This document shows positions 1 to 5,088 of a stretch of 5,088 nucleotides of DNA, piece by piece (position 1 is the stretch's first letter; every line of letters begins with the position of its first letter). The position numbers and the translations under genes are program-made. The stretch comes from Terriglobia bacterium (GTDB lineage Bacteria > Acidobacteriota > Terriglobia > UBA7540): positions 1 to 5,088 of the forward strand of contig JASHSC010000344.1 in NCBI GenBank assembly GCA_030036915.1. The letters run 5' to 3'. Below the pieces are notes generated by a model that saw nothing but the letters and a program-made list of their open reading frames with translations, had not been told where the DNA came from and ran no database searches.

Positions 1-187
1 TGCTGCCCAGGTCGTGCAGCAAAACGATGTCGCCGGAGAGCGAAGTGATGCGGGCGTGGTGGCGGGAGACGCTGCCGTGGTGAAGCACCAGGTCATTGGT
101 TTCCGCTCGGCCCACGTTGACGGTGGGGGTGCTGATTTCAAAAATCTGGGTTTTGCCCGAAGGATCGGTAATGACGAATCGAGCCAT
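1..187 (-). CDS. FHA-domain protein, N-terminal part (cut by window edge)
   Basis: The minus-strand frame from ATG at 187 gives 62 residues before the window ends. It reads as the first half of a forkhead-associated (FHA) domain, a phospho-threonine recognition module. Hallmarks visible are V25-G26-R27, then N31-D32-L33-V34-L35, then the S41-R42-H43-H44-A45 motif, and finally D59-L60-G61-S62, where FHA domains usually continue with a (S/T)NGT turn. The next codon begins with A, consistent with Ser or Thr. No signal peptide is seen, so it should be cytoplasmic. A ribosome binding site AAGGGA lies at 202-197, nine bases before the start. It is the third gene of the operon led by the kinase, and by family knowledge FHA proteins often bind targets of such kinases. 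What follows the FHA domain is outside the window. Confidence 0.88.
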   Translation of the reverse strand, partial: MARFVITDPSGKTQIFEISTPTVNVGRAETNDLVLHHGSVSRHHARITSLSGDIVLLHDLGS

Positions 188-196
188 GAGAAGGCG

Positions 197-202
197 TCCC
201 TT
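197..202 (-). promoter_or_regulatory. Ribosome binding site of the FHA gene
   Basis: On the minus strand AAGGGA is followed by nine bases and the ATG at 187. It sits in the 15-nt gap after the coiled-coil gene's stop codon, so the FHA gene has its own initiation site. Confidence 0.6.
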
Positions 203-892
203 TTAATCCGTAACCACGCGCACCATGTCGGAAAATTCCGGCTTCACCCCGGGATTCATAGTGACGACGGAGGCGCGCGAATTGCCGGAGTCCACCACCT
301 GGGTGACTTCAATCACTCCCACGCGCGTGTTGGGGTCCGAAGCCTTGTAGACAGCCAGCTTCGCCCCCTGCTGGATGCCCTGAGCCGAACCCATGTCAAT
401 CATCACCGTGGTGCCGTCAGCGGAGGTCGAGGTGACATAACCCTGGGGGGCTTGGCGGGCGGGAGCAGGAGAGGGAGCAGGAGCGGCAGGGGTAGAGACG
501 GCGGCTACCGCAGGAGAGCTGGGCGGGGCGGCGGCCTGGCCGGTCAGCTTGCTCACGGCATTGTCCGTCTCGGCGCGCAAATCCGCCAACGCCGCCTTGA
601 GTTTCGAAAAATTCTCTTCATTGCCGATGCGCAGCGAGGAGAGCATCTCGTCCAGGTCCTGGAGCTGGTGTTGCTGGCGGATGATGACGCTCTGAAGAGT
701 AGCCTGATTCTGCTTCAGCTCTGTCAATTGCCCGTTCAGCGCCGCCACTTGGTTCCCCATGGCCTGCATCTGGTCCAGGATGGCCTTGAACTGGTCGTCC
801 AGATACTTCTGCTCGTCATCTTTGAATTTGGGAAAGGCGCTGGGAGTAACGCAAAGAAGCAAAAATGTGCCAAGAATGATCCGACGAATCAT
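203..892 (-). CDS. Secreted coiled-coil protein with C-terminal beta-rich domain
   Basis: The protein has 229 residues. Residues 1-19 form a Sec-type signal peptide (two Arg, a hydrophobic core, then PSA). A Cys at 14 is not in a proper lipobox, so it is probably not a lipoprotein. Residues about 25-117 are rich in Gln, Leu, Glu and Asp with heptad-like spacing and should form a long coiled coil. Residues 118-150 are a Pro/Ala/Ser linker. Residues 151-229 resemble the small beta-rich domain of FlgT C-terminal type: a G-Y-V-T strand, an M-D-M-G turn, G-I-Q-Q-G, V-G-V-I-E-V and a final M-V-R-V-V. I chose ATG at 892 over 925 because GGAGG (904-900) lies seven bases before it and because the signal peptide then begins correctly. 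It lies 50 nt after the kinase and 15 nt before the FHA gene. A structural or sensing partner of the kinase's outer domain is inference; no specific family is recognised. Confidence 0.85.
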   Translation of the reverse strand: MIRRIILGTFLLLCVTPSAFPKFKDDEQKYLDDQFKAILDQMQAMGNQVAALNGQLTELKQNQATLQSVIIRQQHQLQDLDEMLSSLRIGNEENFSKLKAALADLRAETDNAVSKLTGQAAAPPSSPAVAAVSTPAAPAPSPAPARQAPQGYVTSTSADGTTVMIDMGSAQGIQQGAKLAVYKASDPNTRVGVIEVTQVVDSGNSRASVVTMNPGVKPEFSDMVRVVTD

Positions 893-899
893 TATAAAA

Positions 900-904
900 C
901 CTCC
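900..904 (-). promoter_or_regulatory. Ribosome binding site that fixes the coiled-coil start
   Basis: GGAGG on the minus strand, seven bases before ATG at 892. The longer reading from 925 would start upstream of this site, put eleven residues before the signal peptide and have no comparable site of its own, so 892 is preferred. Confidence 0.75.
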
Positions 905-924
905 GCGGCATTTTTTTGGGCGCA

Positions 925-937
925 TCGCCGGCGGCGA
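925..937 (-). other. Small intercistronic hairpin between kinase and coiled-coil genes
   Basis: TCGCC-GCC-GGCGA forms a perfect 5-bp stem with a 3-base loop in the 50-nt gap after the kinase stop codon. On the transcript it is followed by A7 rather than a T tract, so it is not an intrinsic terminator. It could affect mRNA stability or be incidental in GC-rich DNA. Confidence 0.3.
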
Positions 938-942
938 CCCTG

Positions 943-3003
943 TTATTGACTGGTGAGAGTTACGTTAACAGGGGTGGTCTGATTTGCCTCGACCGTAACT
1001 TGCTGCTGAACCGGCTTGTAACCGGGGAGTGAGAAAACCAGCGTATGCTGCCCGACGGACAATCGAAAAGACGTGGGAGTCTTGCCGTTCCCGCTGATGA
1101 GCGAACCGCTTTCAAGCACCGTGGCACCGGGTGGAATGGTGCGGGCTTCCACGATTCCGGTGAGGACCGGAGCTTTGCCACTTATCCCTTTGAGGTCTCC
1201 GTTTTTGAGATTGACAGTACCCTGCGTGGGCTGGGCCCCGACCCACTTGATTGTGTAGGTATGGGTGCCGGGAGTGAGATTGGCATTGACGGGGGTCGGA
1301 CCGTAGGATTTATCGTCAATCAGCACCTCTACTCCGGGGGGGTCGGTAACGACCTTAAGCCCCGCGCTGGGAGCGGAGAGGTTGCCCATCAGACTCGTGG
1401 TTTGACCGGCCGTAATCGTCACAACTTGGTAGTAATTATCATAGCCCGTCATGGAAATCGTGACGTTGTGGGTGCCGGCGGAAAGGCTCGGAATGGTGAA
1501 GGGCGTAACCCAGCTCGGATCGGTGGCTCCGTCCACGGAAATTTTGGCTCCGGTCACGTTCGCGCTCACCATGAGTTGGCCCATCTTGCTCGTTGCGGCA
1601 TGAGTATGATTATCGGGCTTGCCCAAAGCAGTCGACGGCTTGGTCGTTGGGGGCTCAGCGGCAGCGGGCTGGGCAGTCGCGGGCACGGGGGGTTGAGCAG
1701 TGGTGGTGGTCGCTGTGGCCGGCACAGTGGCAGCCGGGGCCGCGGTGGTCGCGTCCTGGGTCGCCGGCGGGGTTGCAGGCTGCGCGGCGGGCTCAGTTGC
1801 GGGCGGACTCACCACCGGCGGCGTCTGTTGTTGCGCTATTTGTTCCGTCGCGGGCGTGGATTTCGCCTGGGGACGCATCATCCACCAGTAGCTGGCGCCG
1901 CCTGCAATTGCCACGATGAATAGAGCCGCAAGAACCCACACAATCTGCGGGACCGATTGTCGGCGTGCCGGCGCGGGCGGAGTCACGTGGATGCTCATCG
2001 GCGCGGCATCGCTCGAAATGGGCGTTTCCGCAACTGAAGTAGGAGGAGGTGTCTGCGCGGCCCCCGGGCCGGGAAGGGGCAGCGTGCGGTCCGGCACGTC
2101 GATCTGCGGCTCGGGTTCGGCGGCCACTCGAGGCGCCTTCAGGATCACGGTTCCGCCGCCTACCATCGGGGAACCTCCCAGGTTCTTGTAGTTCCTTAGA
2201 TCTTCCGCCAGCTCGCGGCAGGTTTGATAACGCTCGTCAACGTTCTTGGCCAGCGCCTTCGAGATTACGAAGCTCAAGCCGGCGGGAATCGAGGCGTCAA
2301 GCTCGCGCGGCGGAATGGGGTTCTCGTTGATGATCTTGTAGATCACCGTGGTGATGTTTTGCCCACCAAAGGGCTTTTCACCCGTCACCAACTCGTAGAG
2401 GATGACTCCCAGCGAAAAGATGTCGGAGCGGCCGTCGATTTGCCGGCCCTTCACCTGCTCCGGCGACATGTAATTGGGCGTTCCCAGAATTTGGCCCGCC
2501 TGCGTCATGCCCATCGCCATCATTTTCGCGATGCCGAAGTCGGTCACCTTCACCAAGCCGTTCGACAAAATCATGATGTTCGCGGGCTTGATGTCGCGAT
2601 GAACGATTTTGTTGCGATGAGCGTGGTCAAGAGCGCCGCACACCTGGTCGTAAATGGGCAGAATGGTTTCAATCGGCAGGACCGTCTGTTCCTGAATGAT
2701 TTTCTCGAGGGATTTGCCCTCCAGGAACTCCATGGCGAGGTAAAGAATTCCGTTGTCTTCGCCGAAATCGTAAACCGTAATGATGTTGGGGTGGGCGAGA
2801 ATTCCCGCTGCCATCGCTTCGCGCTGGAACCGCGCTTTGTACTCCTGGAATTCCTGCGGAGACACACCTTCGGGGAGCATCGTCTTGATGGCCACCGTGC
2901 GGCCAATGACCGGGTCGAAGCCTTGATACACCACCCCCATCGATCCGCGGCCCAGTTCGCCGACGATTTGATATCGCCCGGCCTTTGTCAATGCTTCGGC
3001 CAT
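943..3003 (-). CDS. Transmembrane Ser/Thr protein kinase with three PEGA repeats
   Basis: This 686-residue PknB-type (Hanks) kinase transfers ATP phosphate to Ser/Thr residues. The kinase domain spans about 11-273 and has every key residue: glycine loop G18-R-G-S-M-G23, VAIK lysine K40, helix-C glutamate E62, HRD motif H135-R-D137 with N142, DFG motif D155-F-G157, and activation segment G174-T-P-N-Y-M-S-P-E182. It should therefore be active. Residues 274-353 are a Pro-rich juxtamembrane region, and 354-376 a single membrane helix. Residues 377-475 are a Pro/Ala/Thr/Gln linker of cell-wall-spanning or periplasmic type. Three PEGA-like repeats follow at about 476-542, 548-611 and 616-683, each with a (P)PGA/TGA-type start and a GTH/GQH strand; two also keep the GY motif. 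PEGA repeats are usually extracytoplasmic. The start has a GAGG site only four bases upstream, but the Y11-Q-I-V start of the kinase fold supports it. It is the first gene of the operon. Confidence 0.95.
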   Translation of the reverse strand: MAEALTKAGRYQIVGELGRGSMGVVYQGFDPVIGRTVAIKTMLPEGVSPQEFQEYKARFQREAMAAGILAHPNIITVYDFGEDNGILYLAMEFLEGKSLEKIIQEQTVLPIETILPIYDQVCGALDHAHRNKIVHRDIKPANIMILSNGLVKVTDFGIAKMMAMGMTQAGQILGTPNYMSPEQVKGRQIDGRSDIFSLGVILYELVTGEKPFGGQNITTVIYKIINENPIPPRELDASIPAGLSFVISKALAKNVDERYQTCRELAEDLRNYKNLGGSPMVGGGTVILKAPRVAAEPEPQIDVPDRTLPLPGPGAAQTPPPTSVAETPISSDAAPMSIHVTPPAPARRQSVPQIVWVLAALFIVAIAGGASYWWMMRPQAKSTPATEQIAQQQTPPVVSPPATEPAAQPATPPATQDATTAAPAATVPATATTTTAQPPVPATAQPAAAEPPTTKPSTALGKPDNHTHAATSKMGQLMVSANVTGAKISVDGATDPSWVTPFTIPSLSAGTHNVTISMTGYDNYYQVVTITAGQTTSLMGNLSAPSAGLKVVTDPPGVEVLIDDKSYGPTPVNANLTPGTHTYTIKWVGAQPTQGTVNLKNGDLKGISGKAPVLTGIVEARTIPPGATVLESGSLISGNGKTPTSFRLSVGQHTLVFSLPGYKPVQQQVTVEANQTTPVNVTLTSQ
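955..1578 (-). repeat. Three tandem PEGA-domain repeats within the kinase
   Basis: The repeats run 1578-1378, 1362-1171 and 1158-955, roughly 65-70 residues each. They share a V-D/D-P-P-G-V/I-P-P-G-A start, a T-P-F/T-P-V/T-P-T turn and an L-S-A-G-T-H, L-T-P-G-T-H or L-S-V-G-Q-H strand. G-Y occurs in repeats 1 and 3, but repeat 2 has lost it and is the most diverged. The repetition is visible in protein, not as near-identical DNA, so it is old. Confidence 0.8.
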
Positions 3004-3035
3004 AGTGCCTCGCTTTCACACTTCAAGCGTGAGGC
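3004..3035 (-). promoter_or_regulatory. 5' leader hairpin hiding the kinase ribosome binding site
   Basis: In the minus-strand transcript, GCCTC-AC-GCTT pairs with AAGC-GAGGC (3035-3025 against 3015-3007), giving nine base pairs with a two-base bulge and a nine-base loop. The only Shine-Dalgarno-like sequence for the kinase, GAGG at 3011-3008, lies inside the 3' arm. The ATG follows four bases after it. Such pairing would lower translation unless opened. The pairing is read directly; the regulatory role is inference. Confidence 0.4.
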
Positions 3036-3131
3036 GTGAGTGCGGCAGCCGATCCCCTCGGTTACTGTCTACAGACTACCACCACGCATTGATCCAACAG
3101 GCTAAGAATTAAACGCCTTATCGGCTGTCTA

Positions 3132-3160
3132 AGCCTATCCCAAGAAAAGGCGTAAGTCAA
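3132..3160 (-). promoter_or_regulatory. Likely sigma-70-type promoter of the kinase operon
   Basis: On the minus strand TTGACT (3160-3155) is separated by exactly 17 bases from TAGGCT (3137-3132), a five-of-six -35 match and a TAnnnT -10. Transcription would begin near 3125 and give a leader of about 120 nt before the kinase ATG. The inverted pair ACGCCTT (3113-3119) / AAGGCGT (3147-3153) is centred on the -10 box and could be an operator, although such short repeats can arise by chance. Confidence 0.5.
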
Positions 3161-3231
3161 CGCGCGTGAGCCCCATTTTCGTACTAGTACTGCCGGTGAG
3201 CAAACCGGACATCTTCCCGAAGTGGCAGGCC

Positions 3232-3260
3232 TTGGTGACGGGGCGGGATTGTGATAAAGT
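3232..3260 (+). promoter_or_regulatory. Weak candidate divergent promoter
   Basis: TTGGTG (3232-3237), 17 bases, TAAAGT (3255-3260). The spacing is ideal but the -35 is a modest match. If real, it would drive rightward transcription into the DNA where the insertion element now sits; an ATG at 3314 begins a short frame that ends inside the element. Confidence 0.25.
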
Positions 3261-3275
3261 GAGCGAACAAAAGGC

Positions 3276-3301
3276 GAAGCCGGATGCCCCGACCCGGCTT
3301 C
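3276..3301 (-). terminator. Possible intrinsic terminator (minus strand)
   Basis: GAAGCCGG (3276-3283) pairs perfectly with CCGGCTTC (3294-3301) around a 10-base loop. Read on the minus strand the stem is followed by GCC and then TTTTGTT, a short imperfect T tract. It could end leftward transcription arriving from the element or from a gene that lay to the right before insertion, protecting the kinase promoter. The T tract is weak, hence moderate confidence. Confidence 0.4.
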
Positions 3302-3342
3302 CTGACGCGTGGCATGAAGGGGCATTTGTCGGGGAATTTTGG

Positions 3343-3367
3343 AACGCGATTATCCCCTTGACAAAGA
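3343..3367 (+). repeat. Left terminal inverted repeat of the IS
   Basis: Contains GCGATTATCCC followed by TTGACAAAGA. It matches the inverse of 5088-5064 at 23 of 25 positions; the mismatches are the third base (C/G) and the base before TTGACA (C/G). The TTGACA at 3358-3363 could be a -35 box for the transposase, but the matching -10 (TATTAC at 3378-3383, spacing 14) is poor. Confidence 0.85.
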
Positions 3368-3392
3368 ATCATAATCATATTACGTTTTGAGC

Positions 3393-4277
3393 ATGAAAAC
3401 ACAGACATCGGTTTTCCAGCACTTCCAGAAGTTCAATACCGAAGAGCGGTGCATCGCTCATTTTGAAACAATCCGATGGCCTAAGGGGCTGCGCTGCCCG
3501 CGTTGCAACGGCGAGCGCATTTCAAAGTTTCAGGCTCAGGGCAAGACTGGGAAAGAGCGCCATCTGTACGAATGCATGGATTGCTCTTATCAGTACTCTG
3601 TTACGACCGGCACGATTTTTCACGACTCCCACGTTTCCCTGACAAAATGGTTCTTGGCTATCTACCTGATCTGCTCTTCCAAGAAGGGCATCTCTGCGAA
3701 AGCTCTTCAGGGACACCTTGAATTGGGCAGCTACAAGACCGCGTGGTACATGGCGCATCGAATTCGGATTGCTATGCGTGATGACGATGCTCTCCTTCAA
3801 AAACTTTCCGGTGTCTGCGAAGTTGACGAAACCTATATAGGCGGTAAGCGATCAGGTCGGCGCGGCAGAGGAGCCGCCAATAAAGTTCCCGTAGTTGCAA
3901 TAAAAGAGCGGACATCAGGCAAAGTCCGTATGCAAGCGATTGAAAATGTATCGGGCAGCGTGTTGGCGAACTTCATTCGCGAACACGCCGCGTCCGGCGC
4001 GGAAATCCACACCGATGAGTTCCCGTCTTACGTTTGGCTGGATAGCTCCGAGTTCGCTCACCGCTCCGTCAACCACCAAGAGACCTATGTTGGGCCGGGG
4101 AACGTTCATACCAATGGCTGCGAGAACATCTGGTCTCTTTTTAAGCGCGGAATCATTGGAGTGTTCCACAAAGTCTCCGAGAAGTACTTGCCTCTCTACC
4201 TGAACGAATTCGCATTTCGGTTCAACAACCGCGACGAGTTCAGCCCCATGGATAAAGTCCTTAGTGAATGCTTCTAA
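3393..4277 (+). CDS. ISXO2-like transposase (IS1595 family)
   Basis: This 294-residue protein catalyses movement of the element and is of usual full length for the family. An N-terminal zinc ribbon is formed by C35-P-R-C38 and C61-M-D-C64. A helical region with K97-K98-G-I-S and T116-A-W-Y follows. The ISXO2-like catalytic domain begins at V144-D145-E-T-Y-I-G-G, with D145 the first acidic residue. The second is D208 in H-T-D-E-F-P-S-Y, and the third lies in H239-T-N-G-C-E-N-I-W-S (N241 or E244), followed by K251-R. The C-terminal L-N-E-F-A-F-R-F-N-N-R signature is present. No frameshift or missing catalytic residue is seen, so it should be active. I took ATG at 3393; an in-frame TTG at 3387 is possible, and neither has a clear ribosome binding site. 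Its TAA overlaps the stop of the convergent passenger. Confidence 0.93.
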   Translation: MKTQTSVFQHFQKFNTEERCIAHFETIRWPKGLRCPRCNGERISKFQAQGKTGKERHLYECMDCSYQYSVTTGTIFHDSHVSLTKWFLAIYLICSSKKGISAKALQGHLELGSYKTAWYMAHRIRIAMRDDDALLQKLSGVCEVDETYIGGKRSGRRGRGAANKVPVVAIKERTSGKVRMQAIENVSGSVLANFIREHAASGAEIHTDEFPSYVWLDSSEFAHRSVNHQETYVGPGNVHTNGCENIWSLFKRGIIGVFHKVSEKYLPLYLNEFAFRFNNRDEFSPMDKVLSECF

Positions 4278-5048
4278 GGCTGAGGCGGATTCAACTTCGC
4301 TGGTAACTCGTAAACGTGCTCAAGGTAGTGACGCATGAACGAGATAGCATCGTCAGCGTCTTGCGCGGTGATGCTCTTATTGATGTCCGAAAAATCGCCA
4401 TGCGCCCCTCTCGCTCCTAGCAGCCGAATTCGATGAGCCATACTCCGCAGGGTCTCAGTTATCTTGCCGTTTTTTGCCAAGTCATCAACCTGTGTGTATA
4501 AATCCTTTCCTATGGCTTTTTCCAAATCGCAACTTACCTGTAAAGCCCGGCGGCACATCAGTACAACCGCCTTGTGGGCTTCAACCCATCGACAATTAAG
4601 TGCCTCTCTCGACTCTTCCCTGATCGCTTCTGGAACGTCTTTAGAAATACTGTCATCGGGTTTGCCCAAGGGATAATGCGAGTCGTAAACCGATGTGGCG
4701 CGGCCACCGCCCCCCTGAAGTATTCTGCTTGCATTCGGAGAATCCCGAGGATGTACTCACCGCACGCAATACAACGCAGAGCGCCGATAAGTCTATGTGG
4801 CGACCCTCCAGCATCCTCCTCATATAGGTCTTGGTAACCGACTGAAAGGCAGCCGTTGTACCGCAATGCGGACACACGCCGCGAAGGCCGAACCCTTCGT
4901 TCCAAACAGACGATAACTCCATATTTTTTGGCCATTCCTTCCAAAGAACCGCTAGGAAGGGTCTTAGAAAATCAATCAGCCCAACCTGCGGCTGAGCAGG
5001 CGCTAGCGGCCTGATATCTCGCACTTGTCGCTCAGTAATTGCTATCAT
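4274..5048 (-). pseudogene. Frameshifted zinc-ribbon/DUF4145 passenger protein
   Basis: No single frame covers this gene, but three minus-strand pieces join into one recognisable protein. Piece A starts at ATG 5048 with a strong AAGGAG site six bases upstream and carries C59-P-H-C62 (4874-4863). Piece B, one base back, carries C-I-A-C (4773-4762), the second half of a zinc ribbon. Piece C, another base back after the C6 run at 4710-4715, carries D-S-H-Y-P and a DUF4145-like helical domain with C-R-R-A-L, a H-R-I-R-L-L-G-A-R-G-A-H core and a final Y-E-L-P-A-K-L. The span plus two missing bases gives a 258-residue product, a normal layout for zinc-ribbon DUF4145 proteins. The change from A to B lies between about 4860 and 4776. 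Frames A and C alone could be read as two overlapping genes (5048-4653 and 4669-4274), but A then ends in Ser/Arg-rich nonsense. The biochemical role of DUF4145 is unknown; some members occur with restriction systems. Confidence 0.75.
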
Positions 5049-5052
5049 GGCA

Positions 5053-5060
5053 CTCTCCTT
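5053..5060 (-). promoter_or_regulatory. Strong ribosome binding site of the passenger gene
   Basis: AAGGAGAG on the minus strand, with AAGGAG six bases before ATG at 5048. It confirms the passenger start and contrasts with the transposase, which lacks such a site. It sits immediately inside the right terminal repeat. Confidence 0.7.
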
Positions 5061-5063
5061 CTG

Positions 5064-5088
5064 TCTTTGTCAACGGGATAATCGCCTT
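5064..5088 (-). repeat. Right terminal inverted repeat of the IS (reaches window end)
   Basis: Read inward it is AAGGCGATTATCCCG then TTGACAAAGA, the inverse of 3343-3367 with two mismatches. The window stops here, so the outer boundary, flank and target duplication are unseen. Confidence 0.85.

Larger units (their letters stand above)
3034..3342. other. Intergenic region between kinase operon and IS element
   Basis: About 300 nt with no supported gene. Open frames here (for example minus 3325-3062 or plus 3166-3390) have no recognisable motif, no good ribosome binding site, and run into the element. The stretch holds the likely kinase promoter (3132-3160), a weak plus-strand promoter (3232-3260), a terminator-like hairpin (3276-3301), the 10-bp palindrome GTACTAGTAC (3181-3190) and a small CCGGT/ACCGG hairpin (3193-3208). 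Confidence 0.6.
3343..5088. mobile_element. IS1595/ISXO2-type insertion sequence with passenger gene
   Basis: The element is bounded by 25-bp terminal inverted repeats and contains an ISXO2-like transposase on the plus strand and a DUF4145-type passenger on the minus strand. Coding is packed: the two genes meet tail to tail and the passenger ATG lies only 15 nt from the right repeat. The true left end may be a few bases further out (for example GGGGA at 3331), because the inverted match can only be followed to the window edge on the right. Members of this family usually make 8-bp target duplications; this cannot be tested here because the right flank is missing. The base composition is visibly less GC-rich than the kinase operon, which fits acquired DNA. 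Confidence 0.85.

Noticed and set aside
14..949. Long plus-strand open frame (311 codons) opposite the coiled-coil and FHA genes
   Set aside because: It is antisense to two recognisable genes, has no ribosome binding site, is rich in Arg, Gly and His as expected for a shadow in GC-rich DNA, and matches no domain.
1579..1875. GC-rich repetitive stretch that might look like a DNA repeat or CRISPR-like array
   Set aside because: It encodes the Pro/Ala/Thr/Gln linker of the kinase; the units are irregular and lack constant repeat and spacer lengths.
1045..1923. Plus-strand open frame (292 codons) opposite the kinase PEGA and linker region
   Set aside because: Gly/Arg-rich shadow of the Pro/Ala/Thr linker with no motif.
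2224..3039. Plus-strand open frame (271 codons) opposite the kinase domain
   Set aside because: The opposite strand carries an unmistakable kinase with all catalytic motifs; this frame has none.
3181..3190. GTACTAGTAC as an operator or resolution site
   Set aside because: It is a perfect but isolated 10-bp palindrome with no second copy and no clear place relative to a promoter.
3062..3408. Minus-strand open frames in the intergenic region (87 and 74 codons)
   Set aside because: They cross the promoter or the left end of the element, have no domain and no good start signal.
4274..4669. Classic HEPN RNase motif in the DUF4145 part
   Set aside because: The core has Arg and His in an R-L-L-G-A-R-G-A-H setting, but the spacing does not fit R-x4-6-H (seven or two residues between), so nuclease activity is not claimed.
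4653..5048. Two separate intact overlapping passenger genes (5048-4653 and 4669-4274)
   Set aside because: The second gene would need a TTG start in mid-protein and the first would end in Ser/Arg-rich sequence, while a middle frame holds the missing CxxC pair; one frameshifted gene explains all three.

Overview
The window looks like a chromosomal fragment from an environmental bacterium. A GC-rich host segment carries a eukaryotic-type Ser/Thr kinase with PEGA repeats, a Pro/Ala-rich secreted coiled-coil protein and an FHA-domain protein. That combination is common in Acidobacteriota, with Myxococcota or a related lineage as alternatives. This placement is inference; nothing in the window is taxonomically decisive.

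Region 1 (about 1-3160, minus strand) is a signalling operon, in transcription order: a transmembrane Ser/Thr kinase with three PEGA repeats, then a secreted coiled-coil protein with a C-terminal beta-rich domain, then an FHA-domain protein cut by the left edge. The gaps are 50 and 15 nt and all genes share one strand. A good promoter candidate (TTGACT-N17-TAGGCT on the minus strand) lies about 130 nt upstream of the kinase start. The kinase would phosphorylate Ser/Thr residues in the cytoplasm and the FHA protein could read phospho-Thr. The kinase C-terminal half and the coiled-coil protein would both lie outside the membrane, so together they resemble an envelope-sensing module.

Region 2 (about 3034-3342) is an intergenic stretch with no convincing gene. 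It holds the kinase promoter, a weak possible divergent promoter, a terminator-like hairpin and several small palindromes.

Region 3 (about 3343-5088) is an IS1595/ISXO2-type insertion sequence, less GC-rich than the host segment. Its 25-bp terminal inverted repeats match at 23 positions and flank a complete transposase and a convergent passenger gene. The stop codons of the two genes overlap. The passenger reads as a zinc-ribbon plus DUF4145 protein once two -1 frame shifts are allowed, so as given it is a pseudogene or carries two sequencing deletions. The window stops inside or at the right terminal repeat, which suggests an assembly break at a repeated element. The exact ends of the element and any target-site duplication cannot be settled here.

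The most unusual points are the DUF4145 cargo inside a small IS, its split across three frames, and a hairpin that would hide the kinase ribosome binding site.
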